Source of the DNA: Polyangium sp. 6x1
GTDB lineage: Bacteria; Myxococcota_A; Polyangia; Polyangiales; Polyangiaceae
DNA length: 64,000 bases
Assembly (NCBI RefSeq): GCF_029946515.1
Contig: NZ_JARZHH010000004.1
Location: 124,001-188,000 of the forward strand
Direction of reading: 5' to 3'
This document shows positions 37,711 to 45,613 of the stretch, in pieces; positions within the stretch are counted from its first letter, which is position 1; every line of letters starts with the position of its first letter. The position numbers and the translations under genes are program-made. The notes under the pieces were generated by a model, which was given only the letters and a program-made list of their open reading frames with translations, did no database searches and was not told the DNA's origin.

Positions 37711-37847
37711 GGGGCCCGAACCCCCGCGAGGGGCCTGAACACGCCCCCACGTGAGGCCTGAACACGCCCCCACGTGAGGCCTGAACACGCCCCCCCGCGA
37801 GGGATCTGAACACGCCCTCCCCGGAGTGGGGCCTGAACACGTACCGG
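37711..37847. repeat. Tandem repeat of about 23-27 bases upstream of secA
   Basis: Two copies of a 23-base unit (37734-37756, 37757-37779) starting CCTGAACACG are identical. A 24-base and a 27-base diverged copy follow, with partial copies at each end. The unit contains CACGTG. It spans 117 to 253 bases upstream of the secA ATG, in the probable promoter or leader region. Confidence 0.8.
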
Positions 37848-37972
37848 TTCGAAGCGCTTCCCGCAACGGAGCGAAGCGAAGTGGAGGGGAGCGCGCGGGG
37901 GGTGTGGGGGGCAGAGGAAGGCCCGGCGATTTTTCGCGAAGCGAAAAATCGCTTTTAGGTCGGGCCGACCGG
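37841..37972 (-). repeat. Dispersed intergenic repeat, copy 2
   Basis: This is the minus-strand relative of 17815-17941. It contains the perfect hairpin GATTTTTCGC-GAA-GCGAAAAATC (37928-37950), an adjacent GGTCGG-G-CCGACC palindrome (37958-37970) and ends with the TTCGAACCGGT segment. It lies between tRNA-Leu and secA and partly overlaps the last tandem-repeat copy. Confidence 0.55.
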
Positions 37973-37991
37973 AGCCCCCCACCGAGAAAAG

Positions 37992-38073
37992 TGCACGAGG
38001 AGGGAGTCGAACCCTCAATCCTTGCGGCGCCGGAACCTAAACCCGGTGCGTATGCCAGTTCCGCCACTCGTGC
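37992..38073 (-). tRNA. tRNA-Leu (TAG anticodon)
   Basis: On the minus strand the acceptor stem is GCACGAG with CTCGTGC, discriminator A, no encoded CCA. The anticodon arm is CCGGG-TTTAGGT-TCCGG (one G-T pair), anticodon TAG. The variable arm is long, as in class II tRNAs, and the T arm is GAGGG-TTCGACT-CCCTC. A TTTT run follows directly. The TrmL-type enzyme at 6615-7133 acts on tRNA-Leu wobble positions in other bacteria. Confidence 0.93.
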
Positions 38074-38146
38074 GCGGGGACCGGCACTCTATAGCAGCAT
38101 GTGGCAGAGCTGCGCATTCTTCCAGCGAAAGGCGGGATTTTCGGGG

Positions 38147-39088
38147 TCAGGGCGCCACGCAGACCTGGTTTTCGCACTTCGGCTTGGCCGGGTCGGTGCA
38201 GTGCTCGTCCTTGTCGCACTGCACGCACGCCTCGCCCTTGCAGATCGGCGCGAGCGGGTCCTTGCAGTCCGTGTTCGCCACGCAGCCGACGCAGGCGTTC
38301 TTGTCCTTGCAGACCGGCGTTTGCGGGTTCGCGCAGTCCGCGTTCGTCACGCAGACCCGGCAGTTTTTCCCGTCGCAGATCGGCTGGGCCGCGCCGCAGT
38401 GGGCGTTGGCCAGGCACTCCACGCAGCTGTTCTCGGGCACGTCGCAGACCGGCTTGCCCGGGTCCTTGCAGTCGGTGTCCGACGTGCAGGCGGAGTGGCA
38501 CTTCGCGTCCGTCCCGCAGAGCGAGCCGGCCGGGCAGTGGCTGTCGACCAGGCACTCCTTGCACTCGCCTTTTTGCAGGTCGCAGACCGGCTGCCCGACG
38601 CCGCAGTCCGTGTTCGCCGCGCACGCCCCGCACTGCTTGCGCGTCGGGTCGCAGATCGACTTCTTCGAATCGGTGCAGTCCGTGTTCGACAGACAGCCCA
38701 TGCACACGCCCGTGGTCGGGTCGCAGATCGGCGCCTCGCCGGGGCAGTCGCCGCTGCCCGCGCAGGCCGGCTCGCACGTGAATTTGTTCGGGAAACACGC
38801 CTTGCCGGCGCCGCACTGCGCGGTCGTTTCGCATTCCTCGCATCGGCCGAGCACGCAGAACGGCGCGCTCGCCGGGCACGCCTCGTCGGCCGAGCACTCC
38901 ACGCAGCCGAGCGTGGGGCTACAGCCGGCGGCGCACTTGTCGCCGCCGAACGTGCACATGTTGTCGCCGCTGTTGCCGCCGCCCGACGTGTTGTCGCCAT
39001 CCGAGCTGCATGCGCTCGCGAGCACCGCCGTGGCCGCGAGCGTCACACACGCGACGAGCCAGGACTTCCAAAGACGTACGTTCGCCAT
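38147..39088 (-). CDS. Cys-rich repeat lipoprotein
   Basis: The 313-residue product starts at ATG 39088 (GGGAGG five bases upstream) with a lipoprotein signal ending LASAC (Cys about 27). The mature part is about nine Cys-rich repeats of the form C-x-x-C-x-x-x-x-x-C-x(7-9)-C (CGACAANTDCGVGQPVC, CVGCVANTDCKDPLAPIC). Such repeats occur in many predicted outer-surface proteins of myxobacteria and should be disulfide-bonded; their ligand is unknown. A second lipoprotein gene lies 73 bases upstream on the same strand, and the pair is probably one operon. Confidence 0.88.
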   Translation of the reverse strand: MANVRLWKSWLVACVTLAATAVLASACSSDGDNTSGGGNSGDNMCTFGGDKCAAGCSPTLGCVECSADEACPASAPFCVLGRCEECETTAQCGAGKACFPNKFTCEPACAGSGDCPGEAPICDPTTGVCMGCLSNTDCTDSKKSICDPTRKQCGACAANTDCGVGQPVCDLQKGECKECLVDSHCPAGSLCGTDAKCHSACTSDTDCKDPGKPVCDVPENSCVECLANAHCGAAQPICDGKNCRVCVTNADCANPQTPVCKDKNACVGCVANTDCKDPLAPICKGEACVQCDKDEHCTDPAKPKCENQVCVAP

Positions 39089-39161
39089 GGTCACCTCCCA
39101 GGGGGGAAAGAAAGAGGACCGAAAAAGCCTTGTTTTTAAGGGGGAAAGGGAGCGGGAGGGG

Positions 39162-40559
39162 TCAGCGGGCGATGAACACGCCGCGGAGATCCTCGGTCTG
39201 CGAGATGGGCACGCCGTCCTTCATCGACGTCGCGCGGAACTGGTAGATCATGCCGGGGATCAGCGCGTCGCCCTTGTACTCGACGCTCACGTCGCCCGAG
39301 CCGCTCACGCTCGGCACCGCCAGGTCCTCCCAGACCTTCACGCCGAACGCGTCGAACACGCGCAGCTCGTACATGTCCTCGCTCGAGTCGTCTTTCCAGA
39401 CGAACGTGGGCGTGCCCGTCACCTCTTCGAGCGCGTCCTTGCCGGGCGACACCGTGCCGAGCGAGCCCGTCACCTTGAAGCCCTCCTTCGTCACGCTCTG
39501 CCCGCCTTCGATCGTCACGTCGAGGATCGTCGTGCCGCCGATCGAGATGTCGGGGTCGCGCACGAGGCCGTCGTTCTCGAAGGCCGCGAGGATCACGTAG
39601 TCGCCGTCGGGCACGCCGGTGAACTCGTAGGCGCCCGTCACGCCGCCCACGCGCAGGCCCTTCGGCACCTCGCCGCGCGCCGCGTCCGCGATGAACGTGT
39701 CCTTCAGCGCGAGCACCACGCTCGTCGTGCTGAAGCCGTTGCCGTTCACGATCTGCACGCTGCCCGTCACCTTCGCCGTCGCTGCGCTCGTGATGTGCAG
39801 CTCGACGTTGCCCGTCTCCTTGCCCGCCTCGACGGCCACCGTCTTCGGCGTGATCTGCAGGCCCGCGGCGTAGGCCTTCACGTCGACCATCGCGCCGACG
39901 GGCACGTTGTAGACGACGAAGTTCCCCTTGAAGTCCACGATGCCCGTCGAGCCGCCGGCGACGACCAGCGCGCCCGCGGGCGCGAGGTCCACGCCGTCGT
40001 CGGCCACCACCTTGCCCGCGATCGACCCGAGCCCGGACGCGTTTTGCAGCGGCACGAGCGCGATGTCCGTCGACGCGTTTTGCACCACGGGGGGGCTGCC
40101 CACGGCCGTGTCCACGTCGATCGGCAGCGCGACGCGCGGGGCCAGCGGGAACGTCTGGTAGCCCGACGCGTCCGCGCGCAAGGTCAGCTTCGCGGCGAGG
40201 GGTTTGCCTTCTGCATTGCGTTTCGACGGCACGTTCAGCGTGTACGTCCCGTCCGCGGCCGAGATGGCGACCGGCGAGACGGCCGCGTCATTTGCGTCGC
40301 GGGCCACGATGCGCGCCCCCTGGACGGGTTTGTCGTCGAGGGCGTTCACGACCATTCCTTTGAATGCCACGGGCGCAAAGCAGGCCGGGTTGGCTCCTTC
40401 GACCTCCTCGCATACGAGCCCGGTCTCGCAGCCGGTCTGGGCCTGGACGGAGCAGCTCTTGTTCTCGTTCTTCGGCGGTTCGTCGTCTCCGCAGCCCACG
40501 AGCGCGGCGGTCGCAAGGGAAAGCGTGGCAATCGTCAATACGCGAAGCGCATGCATCAT
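39162..40559 (-). CDS. Lipoprotein with carboxypeptidase-regulatory-like beta domains
   Basis: The 465-residue product starts at ATG 40559 (GGAGG upstream; a second ATG follows directly) with a lipoprotein signal ending LVGC (Cys 23). A short Cys-bearing segment is followed by beta-sandwich units of the carboxypeptidase-regulatory/TonB-plug-like type: FKGMVVNALDDKPVQGARIVA, IAGKVVADDGVDLAPAGALVVAGG and YEFTGVPDGDYVILAAF. The C-terminal 100 residues resemble a fibronectin-like domain (TFVWKDDSSEDMYELRVFD, then YQFRATSMKDGVP). A surface adhesion or polymer-binding role is plausible but inferred. It is upstream of the Cys-rich lipoprotein gene. Confidence 0.87.
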   Translation of the reverse strand: MMHALRVLTIATLSLATAALVGCGDDEPPKNENKSCSVQAQTGCETGLVCEEVEGANPACFAPVAFKGMVVNALDDKPVQGARIVARDANDAAVSPVAISAADGTYTLNVPSKRNAEGKPLAAKLTLRADASGYQTFPLAPRVALPIDVDTAVGSPPVVQNASTDIALVPLQNASGLGSIAGKVVADDGVDLAPAGALVVAGGSTGIVDFKGNFVVYNVPVGAMVDVKAYAAGLQITPKTVAVEAGKETGNVELHITSAATAKVTGSVQIVNGNGFSTTSVVLALKDTFIADAARGEVPKGLRVGGVTGAYEFTGVPDGDYVILAAFENDGLVRDPDISIGGTTILDVTIEGGQSVTKEGFKVTGSLGTVSPGKDALEEVTGTPTFVWKDDSSEDMYELRVFDAFGVKVWEDLAVPSVSGSGDVSVEYKGDALIPGMIYQFRATSMKDGVPISQTEDLRGVFIAR

Positions 40560-41013
40560 CGTGCCTCCAAGGAAGCCTGGGACGGGAAGACCGGCCCGGC
40601 AGACCCGGTATTGCACGATTCGATCCAGGACGTCGAGGACGTGTAAGTGCTCGAAATCACGCCGATCTTGGACTTCCTGGAGGACGTGCAGGGCGACCTT
40701 GGTTGCTCTGTCTGGTCGAACGCCTTTCCACGTCCCGACCGCTCGTTGATGGGAAGAAACCGCGCACGGCTCCTACGCTGCAATGTCCTCGGACGTCGAT
40801 TGCCCGTGTTTGGTCACCGATTTGCGCGCAAGGAGGCTCACGCGAGCCCCATTCGGGCACAGCGCGTCATCATACGAAAAGGGACCAGGCAGCCTCGGGG
40901 GCGCTGTTTGAACCAGGGATCTTCGGGCGCGTCGATGAACACTGGTAAGCTCTGAAACCAATTCGCCGCGACCGAACCTTGACGGCACGCGCGCTGCAAG
41001 ATGCCGCGGCGCC
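40560..41013. other. Divergent intergenic region without a convincing gene
   Basis: 454 bases between the lipoprotein gene (minus) and the receiver gene (plus), less GC-rich than the flanks. A 102-codon frame at 40647-40955 lacks a ribosome site and family content. A TTGACG at 40979-40984 has no -10 partner. It should hold both divergent promoters, but I cannot place them. Confidence 0.5.
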
Positions 41014-41463
41014 ATGCTCAACGTACCGACGATCCTGCTCTTGGATGAAGAACAACTGATGCGTGAGGCCACGGCGCTCTTGCTCACGAATCGCGGCGCG
41101 AAGGTGACGAAGGCGGCGACGCTCGACGAGGCGCTCGCGGAGCTCGGGCACCGGACGTACGACGTCGCGGTCATCGATCTCTCGAGCTCGTCGCCGAAGT
41201 GCGTCGAGATCCTGCAGCAAATGCGTGCACACGGGAACGTGCCGCACCGGGTGATCGTCACGACGAGCCAGCCCTTGCCGCGGCACGAGGCCGCGGACCT
41301 CACGGACGTGATCGTCAAGCCCTATCCGTTCGAGCGGCTCCTCGACGCGGTCTTCGGCGCGCGTTCGCAGCGGCGCGCCGCTCCGCGTTCGGGCATCTTC
41401 CCGCTCGTCCGTCGCATCACTGCGTCTCGCCGAACCGCGCAAGCGCGTCGCGGTCGGGTATGA
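41014..41463 (+). CDS. Stand-alone response-regulator receiver
   Basis: The 149-residue product is a receiver domain with a basic tail. The acidic pocket is Asp11/Glu12 (LLLDEEQ), the phosphorylated residue Asp55 (VAVIDLSSSS), the switch Thr83/Thr84 and Lys102 (IVKPYPF). No output domain exists; the last 35 residues are Arg-rich (RSQRRAAPRSGIF, RRTAQARRGRV). The 3' end overlaps the end of the convergent Crp/Fnr gene by 47 bases, so these residues are encoded in antisense to that gene. Its histidine kinase is not in the window. Confidence 0.85.
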   Translation: MLNVPTILLLDEEQLMREATALLLTNRGAKVTKAATLDEALAELGHRTYDVAVIDLSSSSPKCVEILQQMRAHGNVPHRVIVTTSQPLPRHEAADLTDVIVKPYPFERLLDAVFGARSQRRAAPRSGIFPLVRRITASRRTAQARRGRV

Positions 41464-42142
41464 CGATCCGGCGCCTGTCGAGCTCGATGAGCTTGGCGCG
41501 GCGCAACTTGCCGAGCTCGAGCGTGACCGTCTCGCGCGTGGAGCCGATGAGGCTCGCCAGATCGGCGTGGGTGAAGGGCGCGGAGAGCGAAAGGCCGTGG
41601 AGGTGGGGTTCGCCCCAGCGTTCGAGCCCGTCGAGGAGGAGCTCGACGAGACGCGCGCGGACGCTGCGCACGAGGAGAGAGGCGAGCCGGTCTTCCGCGG
41701 CGCGCTGCCCTTCGAGCAGCGCCCGTGCCACGGCGGCTTGCAGCACCGTGTCCGTGGTCGTGAGCTGACGAACGAAGGCTGCCGGGAGGACGAGCGCCTC
41801 GGCCTCGTCGGCGACGATGGCGTGCTCCGGAGCGAGGTTGCCTGTGAGCGCGGCCTCTCCGACGAGGTCGCCTGGGCCACGGTGACCGACCGGGAAGACG
41901 TGCCCGCTGCCTGCGCGCTCGAGCTTCACGCGACCCTTGCCAAGAAGGAAGAGAGCCAACGCTGGCTCGCCTTGCTGGGCGAGGCGCTGGCGGCGGGCGA
42001 GGCGCTCGACCTTGCCGCCGTCGAGCAAGGCGCGGCGTGTGGGCTCGGGGAGGCCGCGCAGGCTCCCGCGCTCGAGGATTTCGAGCGCGCGAACGCTCGG
42101 CTTGGTTGTCGTGGTTTGTGACTCGCCTTCCTGCGAACCCAT
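41417..42142 (-). CDS. Crp/Fnr-family regulator, paralogue B
   Basis: The 241-residue product resembles paralogue A at 27769 in length and in the DNA-recognition region (THADLASLIGSTRETVTLELGKL here). The effector domain has GPGDLVGEAALTGN at about 89-102, then LAPEHAIVA where cAMP-binding family members carry Arg-Ser/Thr, and it has no Cys, so neither cAMP nor an Fe-S cluster is expected. The start is ATG 42142 after GGGGGG. The gene ends inside the convergent receiver gene. The inverted repeat TTGTG-TTT-CACAA lies 134 bases upstream (42276-42288). Confidence 0.9.
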   Translation of the reverse strand: MGSQEGESQTTTTKPSVRALEILERGSLRGLPEPTRRALLDGGKVERLARRQRLAQQGEPALALFLLGKGRVKLERAGSGHVFPVGHRGPGDLVGEAALTGNLAPEHAIVADEAEALVLPAAFVRQLTTTDTVLQAAVARALLEGQRAAEDRLASLLVRSVRARLVELLLDGLERWGEPHLHGLSLSAPFTHADLASLIGSTRETVTLELGKLRRAKLIELDRRRIVIPDRDALARFGETQ

Positions 42143-42495
42143 GGCACCCCCCTGTCTGACAGCACAGCGCGTGAGCTGGGCTGCTCGTACAACATCATGG
42201 GCCTGGCCTCACGTCCATCCCTGCGTGAGGGTGCCCTCAGGAATTTCCCGAGGCACGAGGGAGCCTCTCCAGTTATTGTGTTTCACAACACTTTGTGGCA
42301 AGGCTTGTGGGGGGGCTTGGGGATGCGCAATTTTTGAACCAGGAGTTTGTTGACGAGACAAAGCAAGACTCGGGCCGAGACCGGTTTCAGTGCTAGGGTG
42401 GGATGCGGTACCGGGCATGTAGTCGGCCCGAACCTCCCCCCCACGCCGACGGAGGCGTGGGGGTCCCAGGGTGTTCGACCAGGTAGGAGCTCTCG
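42143..42495. other. Divergent region between the Crp/Fnr gene and rpoN
   Basis: 353 bases with no gene. Visible are the inverted repeat TTGTG-TTT-CACAA (42276-42288), an extended -10-like TGCTAGGGT (42391-42399) that could start rpoN transcription near 42406, and the leader hairpin at 42438-42463. Confidence 0.5.
42438..42463 (+). promoter_or_regulatory. Leader hairpin before rpoN
   Basis: CCCCCACGCC and GGCGTGGGGG form a perfect 10-base stem with a six-base loop, ending about 20 bases before the rpoN ribosome site. No T-run follows. It may control rpoN expression or mRNA stability. Confidence 0.5.
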
Positions 42496-44028
42496 ATGGC
42501 CATGGAGATGAAGCTCCAGTTCAAGCTGTCCCAGCAGCTGGTGATGACACCGCAGCTGGTGCAGGCGATCCGGCTGCTACAGCTGTCGCGGCTCGAACTC
42601 GTAGAGGAAATCCGCAAGGAGCTCGACGGCAACCCGTTGCTCGCCGACGACTCGGGCGAATCGGTGTCCGCGAAGTCGAGGGACACCTCGGGGGCGACGA
42701 ACCGGGAGGGGCAGGACCTCGACGGTCGGTCGAACATGACCCTCGAACGGGCGAACTCGGAGCACTCCGACACCGATCTCGCCATGCGAGATACGGAAAA
42801 ACGGGTGAAGGAGGTCGACTGGGAGCAGTTCCTCGAGAACCGCCAGCTCCAGCAGGCGATGCCCTCCCAGCGCGGCGGCTTCGAGGAGCTGCCGCCGATC
42901 GAGCAAAACCTGACCCGGAACCTGAGCCTGCAGGAGCACCTGCTCTGGCAGCTCCAGATGAGCGACTTCGTGGAGAACGAGTGTCGCTTCGCCGAGCTCG
43001 TCATCGGCAACCTGGACGAGCGCGGCTACCTCGACATGTCGGGCGGGGAGAACCCGGACGGGACGAAGCGGCCCGACCTGACGCTCGACGACCTCGCCAA
43101 CGAGGCGGACCTCAACCCGGAGGACGCGCCGGAGGTGCTCGCCATGCTCCAGCGCTTCGACCCGGTGGGGGTCGCGGCGCGGGACCTGTCGGAGTGCCTG
43201 CGCATCCAGGCGGAGGTTCTCGGCTACGACGCGGTCGAGATGGCCATCATCAAGGACCACCTCCACAACGTCGAGCGGCGCAACTTTCCGGCGATCGCGA
43301 AGGCCCTGAAGATCTCCCTGGAAGAGGTCTACGAGGCGGTCCAGGAGATCCAGAAGCTCGAGAGCGTCCCGGCGCGAAACTTCGCCGAGGTCGACGACAA
43401 GACGATCGCCATCACCCCGGACGTCTACGTCATCAAGGACGGCGACCTGTGGGTCGTGACGGACAACGACAAGGGTCTGCAGCGGCTCTTCATCAACGAG
43501 GGCCTCGCGCAGCGGATGCTGAAGGACCCGAAGGCGAAGGAGTTCATCAGCGAGAAGCTGCGCTCGGCGCAATGGCTGATCCGCGCGATCGAGCAGCGGC
43601 GGCGGACGATCATCAAGGTGACCGAGTGCATCGTCGAGAAGCAGAAGGACTTCCTCGAGCGAGGCGTGGCCTACCTGAAGCCGATGATCCTGCGCGACGT
43701 GGCCGAGAGTGTGGGGATGCACGAGTCGACGATCTCGCGCGTGACATCGAACAAGTACGTGCACACGCCGCAGGGGCTCTTCGAGCTGAAGTACTTCTTC
43801 AACTCGTCGATCCACCGCGTCGCCGACGAGGACATCGCCTCGGAGAGCGTGAAACAGGCGATCAAGAAGATCATCGCGGCGGAGGACAAGTCGAACCCGC
43901 TGAGTGATCAGGCGATCGTGAAGATCCTCGAGGACCAGGACGGCATCCGCATCGCGCGGAGGACCGTCGCGAAGTACCGCGAGATGCTCGGCATCCTGTC
44001 GTCGTCGAAGCGCAAGAAGATGTTCTGA
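42496..44028 (+). CDS. rpoN: RNA polymerase sigma-54 factor
   Basis: The 510-residue product is a complete sigma54. Region I is Gln/Leu-rich (KLQFKLSQQLVMTPQLVQAIRLLQLS, 6-31), followed by an acidic region II and the core-binding region. Then come the helix-turn-helix (RDVAESVGMHESTISRVTSNKY, about 394-415) and the RpoN box ARRTVAKYRE near the C-terminus, which contacts the -24 element. Sigma54 needs AAA+ activators such as the NtrC-type protein at 18004. AGGAG stands six bases before the ATG. The next gene begins 27 bases downstream. Confidence 0.97.
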   Translation: MAMEMKLQFKLSQQLVMTPQLVQAIRLLQLSRLELVEEIRKELDGNPLLADDSGESVSAKSRDTSGATNREGQDLDGRSNMTLERANSEHSDTDLAMRDTEKRVKEVDWEQFLENRQLQQAMPSQRGGFEELPPIEQNLTRNLSLQEHLLWQLQMSDFVENECRFAELVIGNLDERGYLDMSGGENPDGTKRPDLTLDDLANEADLNPEDAPEVLAMLQRFDPVGVAARDLSECLRIQAEVLGYDAVEMAIIKDHLHNVERRNFPAIAKALKISLEEVYEAVQEIQKLESVPARNFAEVDDKTIAITPDVYVIKDGDLWVVTDNDKGLQRLFINEGLAQRMLKDPKAKEFISEKLRSAQWLIRAIEQRRRTIIKVTECIVEKQKDFLERGVAYLKPMILRDVAESVGMHESTISRVTSNKYVHTPQGLFELKYFFNSSIHRVADEDIASESVKQAIKKIIAAEDKSNPLSDQAIVKILEDQDGIRIARRTVAKYREMLGILSSSKRKKMF

Positions 44029-44055
44029 GCGCGCCCGCCTCGCCCTCCTCCCTCC

Positions 44056-45000
44056 ATGAGCGCCGAAAAACTCACGCCCGAGCTCCTCTTCGCCAGGTTT
44101 TTCCAGCCGTACTACCCGAAGGACGTCCGGTTCGACCTGGCGAAGGCTCGAACCGAGGACGCAAACCCGGCCGGGAACCCGGCAATCTTCGGGCAGATCG
44201 AGGCGATCGCCGAGACGTTCGCGCACCTCGCGCCGAAGGTCCTCGGCGCGCCGGACCTCGTGCTCGACTTCTCGGACGCGTCGGTGCATCGGCTCGGCGC
44301 GAAGCTCACGCGCGAGAAGCGCGACGCGTGGCTCGAACCGCAGGGGAAAGGAGAACCGCCGTTCCTCGTGCAGTTCGTGACGCACGGCGCGCTCTACGTG
44401 GGCGCGTGCGTCGTGAAGAACCACGGGGGCGTGTGGCAGGTGCGCAGGCCGCTCTGGGAGTCGCTCGTGCGGCTCACGTCACGCGCGGGCACGGGGGATC
44501 TTTCGATCTTCGGCTGGTGGCTGAAGGCGCTGTCGGAGGACGAGATCGAGCACCCGCGGCTCGTCGATCGCTACCGGACGCACGTGGAGGTGCCGACGTT
44601 CGACGCGGACGCGTTGCCCGTGATCGCGCCGCCGGACCGGCGGATGCCGCGGCTCGCGAAGGTTCGGTACGACCTGCTCTACAAGCACCTGCGCGCGCAC
44701 CTGCCGGAGCTGCGCGACGTGGGCGACGACTTCCCGTCGGCGGAGCGCTTCACCGAGCTCGGCTTCAAGTGGCTCGACTTCGTGTGGCTCGGCGGCGGGC
44801 GGATGCTCTTGATGCACGGGCCGACGCCCGAGGGCGTGCACCTGTTCTGGCTCGACACGAAGGGGTTCGTGAAGAGCGCGTTTTATCCGGCGGACTCGTT
44901 CCCGGCGCACGTCGTGGAGACGGACGGGGACAAACTACGGGTGATCGTGAGCATCCAGGGGCAGATGCAGGTGCACGAGATGCTCTGGTGGGGAGCCTAG
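44056..45000 (+). CDS. Hypothetical protein downstream of rpoN
   Basis: I do not recognise this 314-residue protein. It is soluble, with no signal, and aromatic-rich (FARFFQPYYPKDVRFDLAKA near the N-terminus, FGWWLKALSEDEIEHPRLVDRY in the middle, FKWLDFVWLGGGRML near the end). It follows rpoN by 27 bases and may be translated from the same transcript; no ribosome site is visible. The usual rpoN neighbours (hpf, ptsN) are not here. Confidence 0.72.
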   Translation: MSAEKLTPELLFARFFQPYYPKDVRFDLAKARTEDANPAGNPAIFGQIEAIAETFAHLAPKVLGAPDLVLDFSDASVHRLGAKLTREKRDAWLEPQGKGEPPFLVQFVTHGALYVGACVVKNHGGVWQVRRPLWESLVRLTSRAGTGDLSIFGWWLKALSEDEIEHPRLVDRYRTHVEVPTFDADALPVIAPPDRRMPRLAKVRYDLLYKHLRAHLPELRDVGDDFPSAERFTELGFKWLDFVWLGGGRMLLMHGPTPEGVHLFWLDTKGFVKSAFYPADSFPAHVVETDGDKLRVIVSIQGQMQVHEMLWWGA

Positions 45001-45004
45001 GGCC

Positions 45005-45613
45005 TCAGTCGTCGAAGACGCCGCGGTAGATCTCGTCGAGCGAGAGCACGATCCCGAGCGAGGGCAGTACGAGGGGCTCAGGGGGCCGCACGTCGCTGAA
45101 CGTCCACGTACCGCTGTCGTTCAGCGTGTAGAGCGAGATCCAGGGCTCATTCTGGCGGACGAGCACGTACTCGCGCAGCGTCGGGATGCGCCGGTAGTGA
45201 TCCCACTTCAAGATCCCGTCGTACCTCTCGGTGCTCGGGGAGAGGACCTCGACGAGGACGATCGGGTTCGTGTACGTGGTCGTGCTCTCCGGATCGTACG
45301 AGATGTTGCCGCAGACGACGGCCACGTCGGGGTAGGTCGCGAGTCCCGTCTCTTGCACGCGAAGGCGCATGTCAGGGCTGAAGACGCGGCACGGGCGGCC
45401 GCGGAGCGCGACACGCAGCTCGCCGCTCATCGCGGTCGTGAGCAGCGAGTGCCGGCCCGTGCCGCCCGCCATGGCGTAGATCTCGCCGTCGAGAAACTCG
45501 TGCTTGGTCTCGCTCGCCTCGTCGTACGCCACGTACTCCGCGAACGTGTGCTCGAGCTTGTGCGCGGGCTCGTTCATCCCGGGGCCTCCCTGGACAAACG
45601 ATACCTTGTTCAT
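45005..45613 (-). CDS. Uma2-family nuclease-like protein
   Basis: The product (202 residues from ATG 45613, or 190 from ATG 45577) is a PD-(D/E)xK-fold protein of the Uma2/DUF820 family: FAEYVAYDEASETKHEFLDGEIYAMAGGT, YPDVAVVCG with the metal Asp, and PIVLVEVLSPSTERYDG with the Glu-x-x-Ser pattern. Members are expanded in cyanobacteria and myxobacteria and have no settled role. ATG 45613 overlaps the valS stop (ATGA) with GGAG before it; ATG 45577 also has a GGAGG. The position behind valS is probably accidental. Confidence 0.85.
   Translation of the reverse strand: MNKVSFVQGGPGMNEPAHKLEHTFAEYVAYDEASETKHEFLDGEIYAMAGGTGRHSLLTTAMSGELRVALRGRPCRVFSPDMRLRVQETGLATYPDVAVVCGNISYDPESTTTYTNPIVLVEVLSPSTERYDGILKWDHYRRIPTLREYVLVRQNEPWISLYTLNDSGTWTFSDVRPPEPLVLPSLGIVLSLDEIYRGVFDD

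Noticed and set aside
40647-40955. 102-codon frame in the divergent region before the receiver gene
   Set aside because: No ribosome site, no recognisable composition, and other frames of similar length overlap it.
42290-42320. Possible sigma54 promoter before rpoN
   Set aside because: TGGCAAGGCTTGTGG has GG at -24 but no GC in the -12 position, so it fails the consensus.
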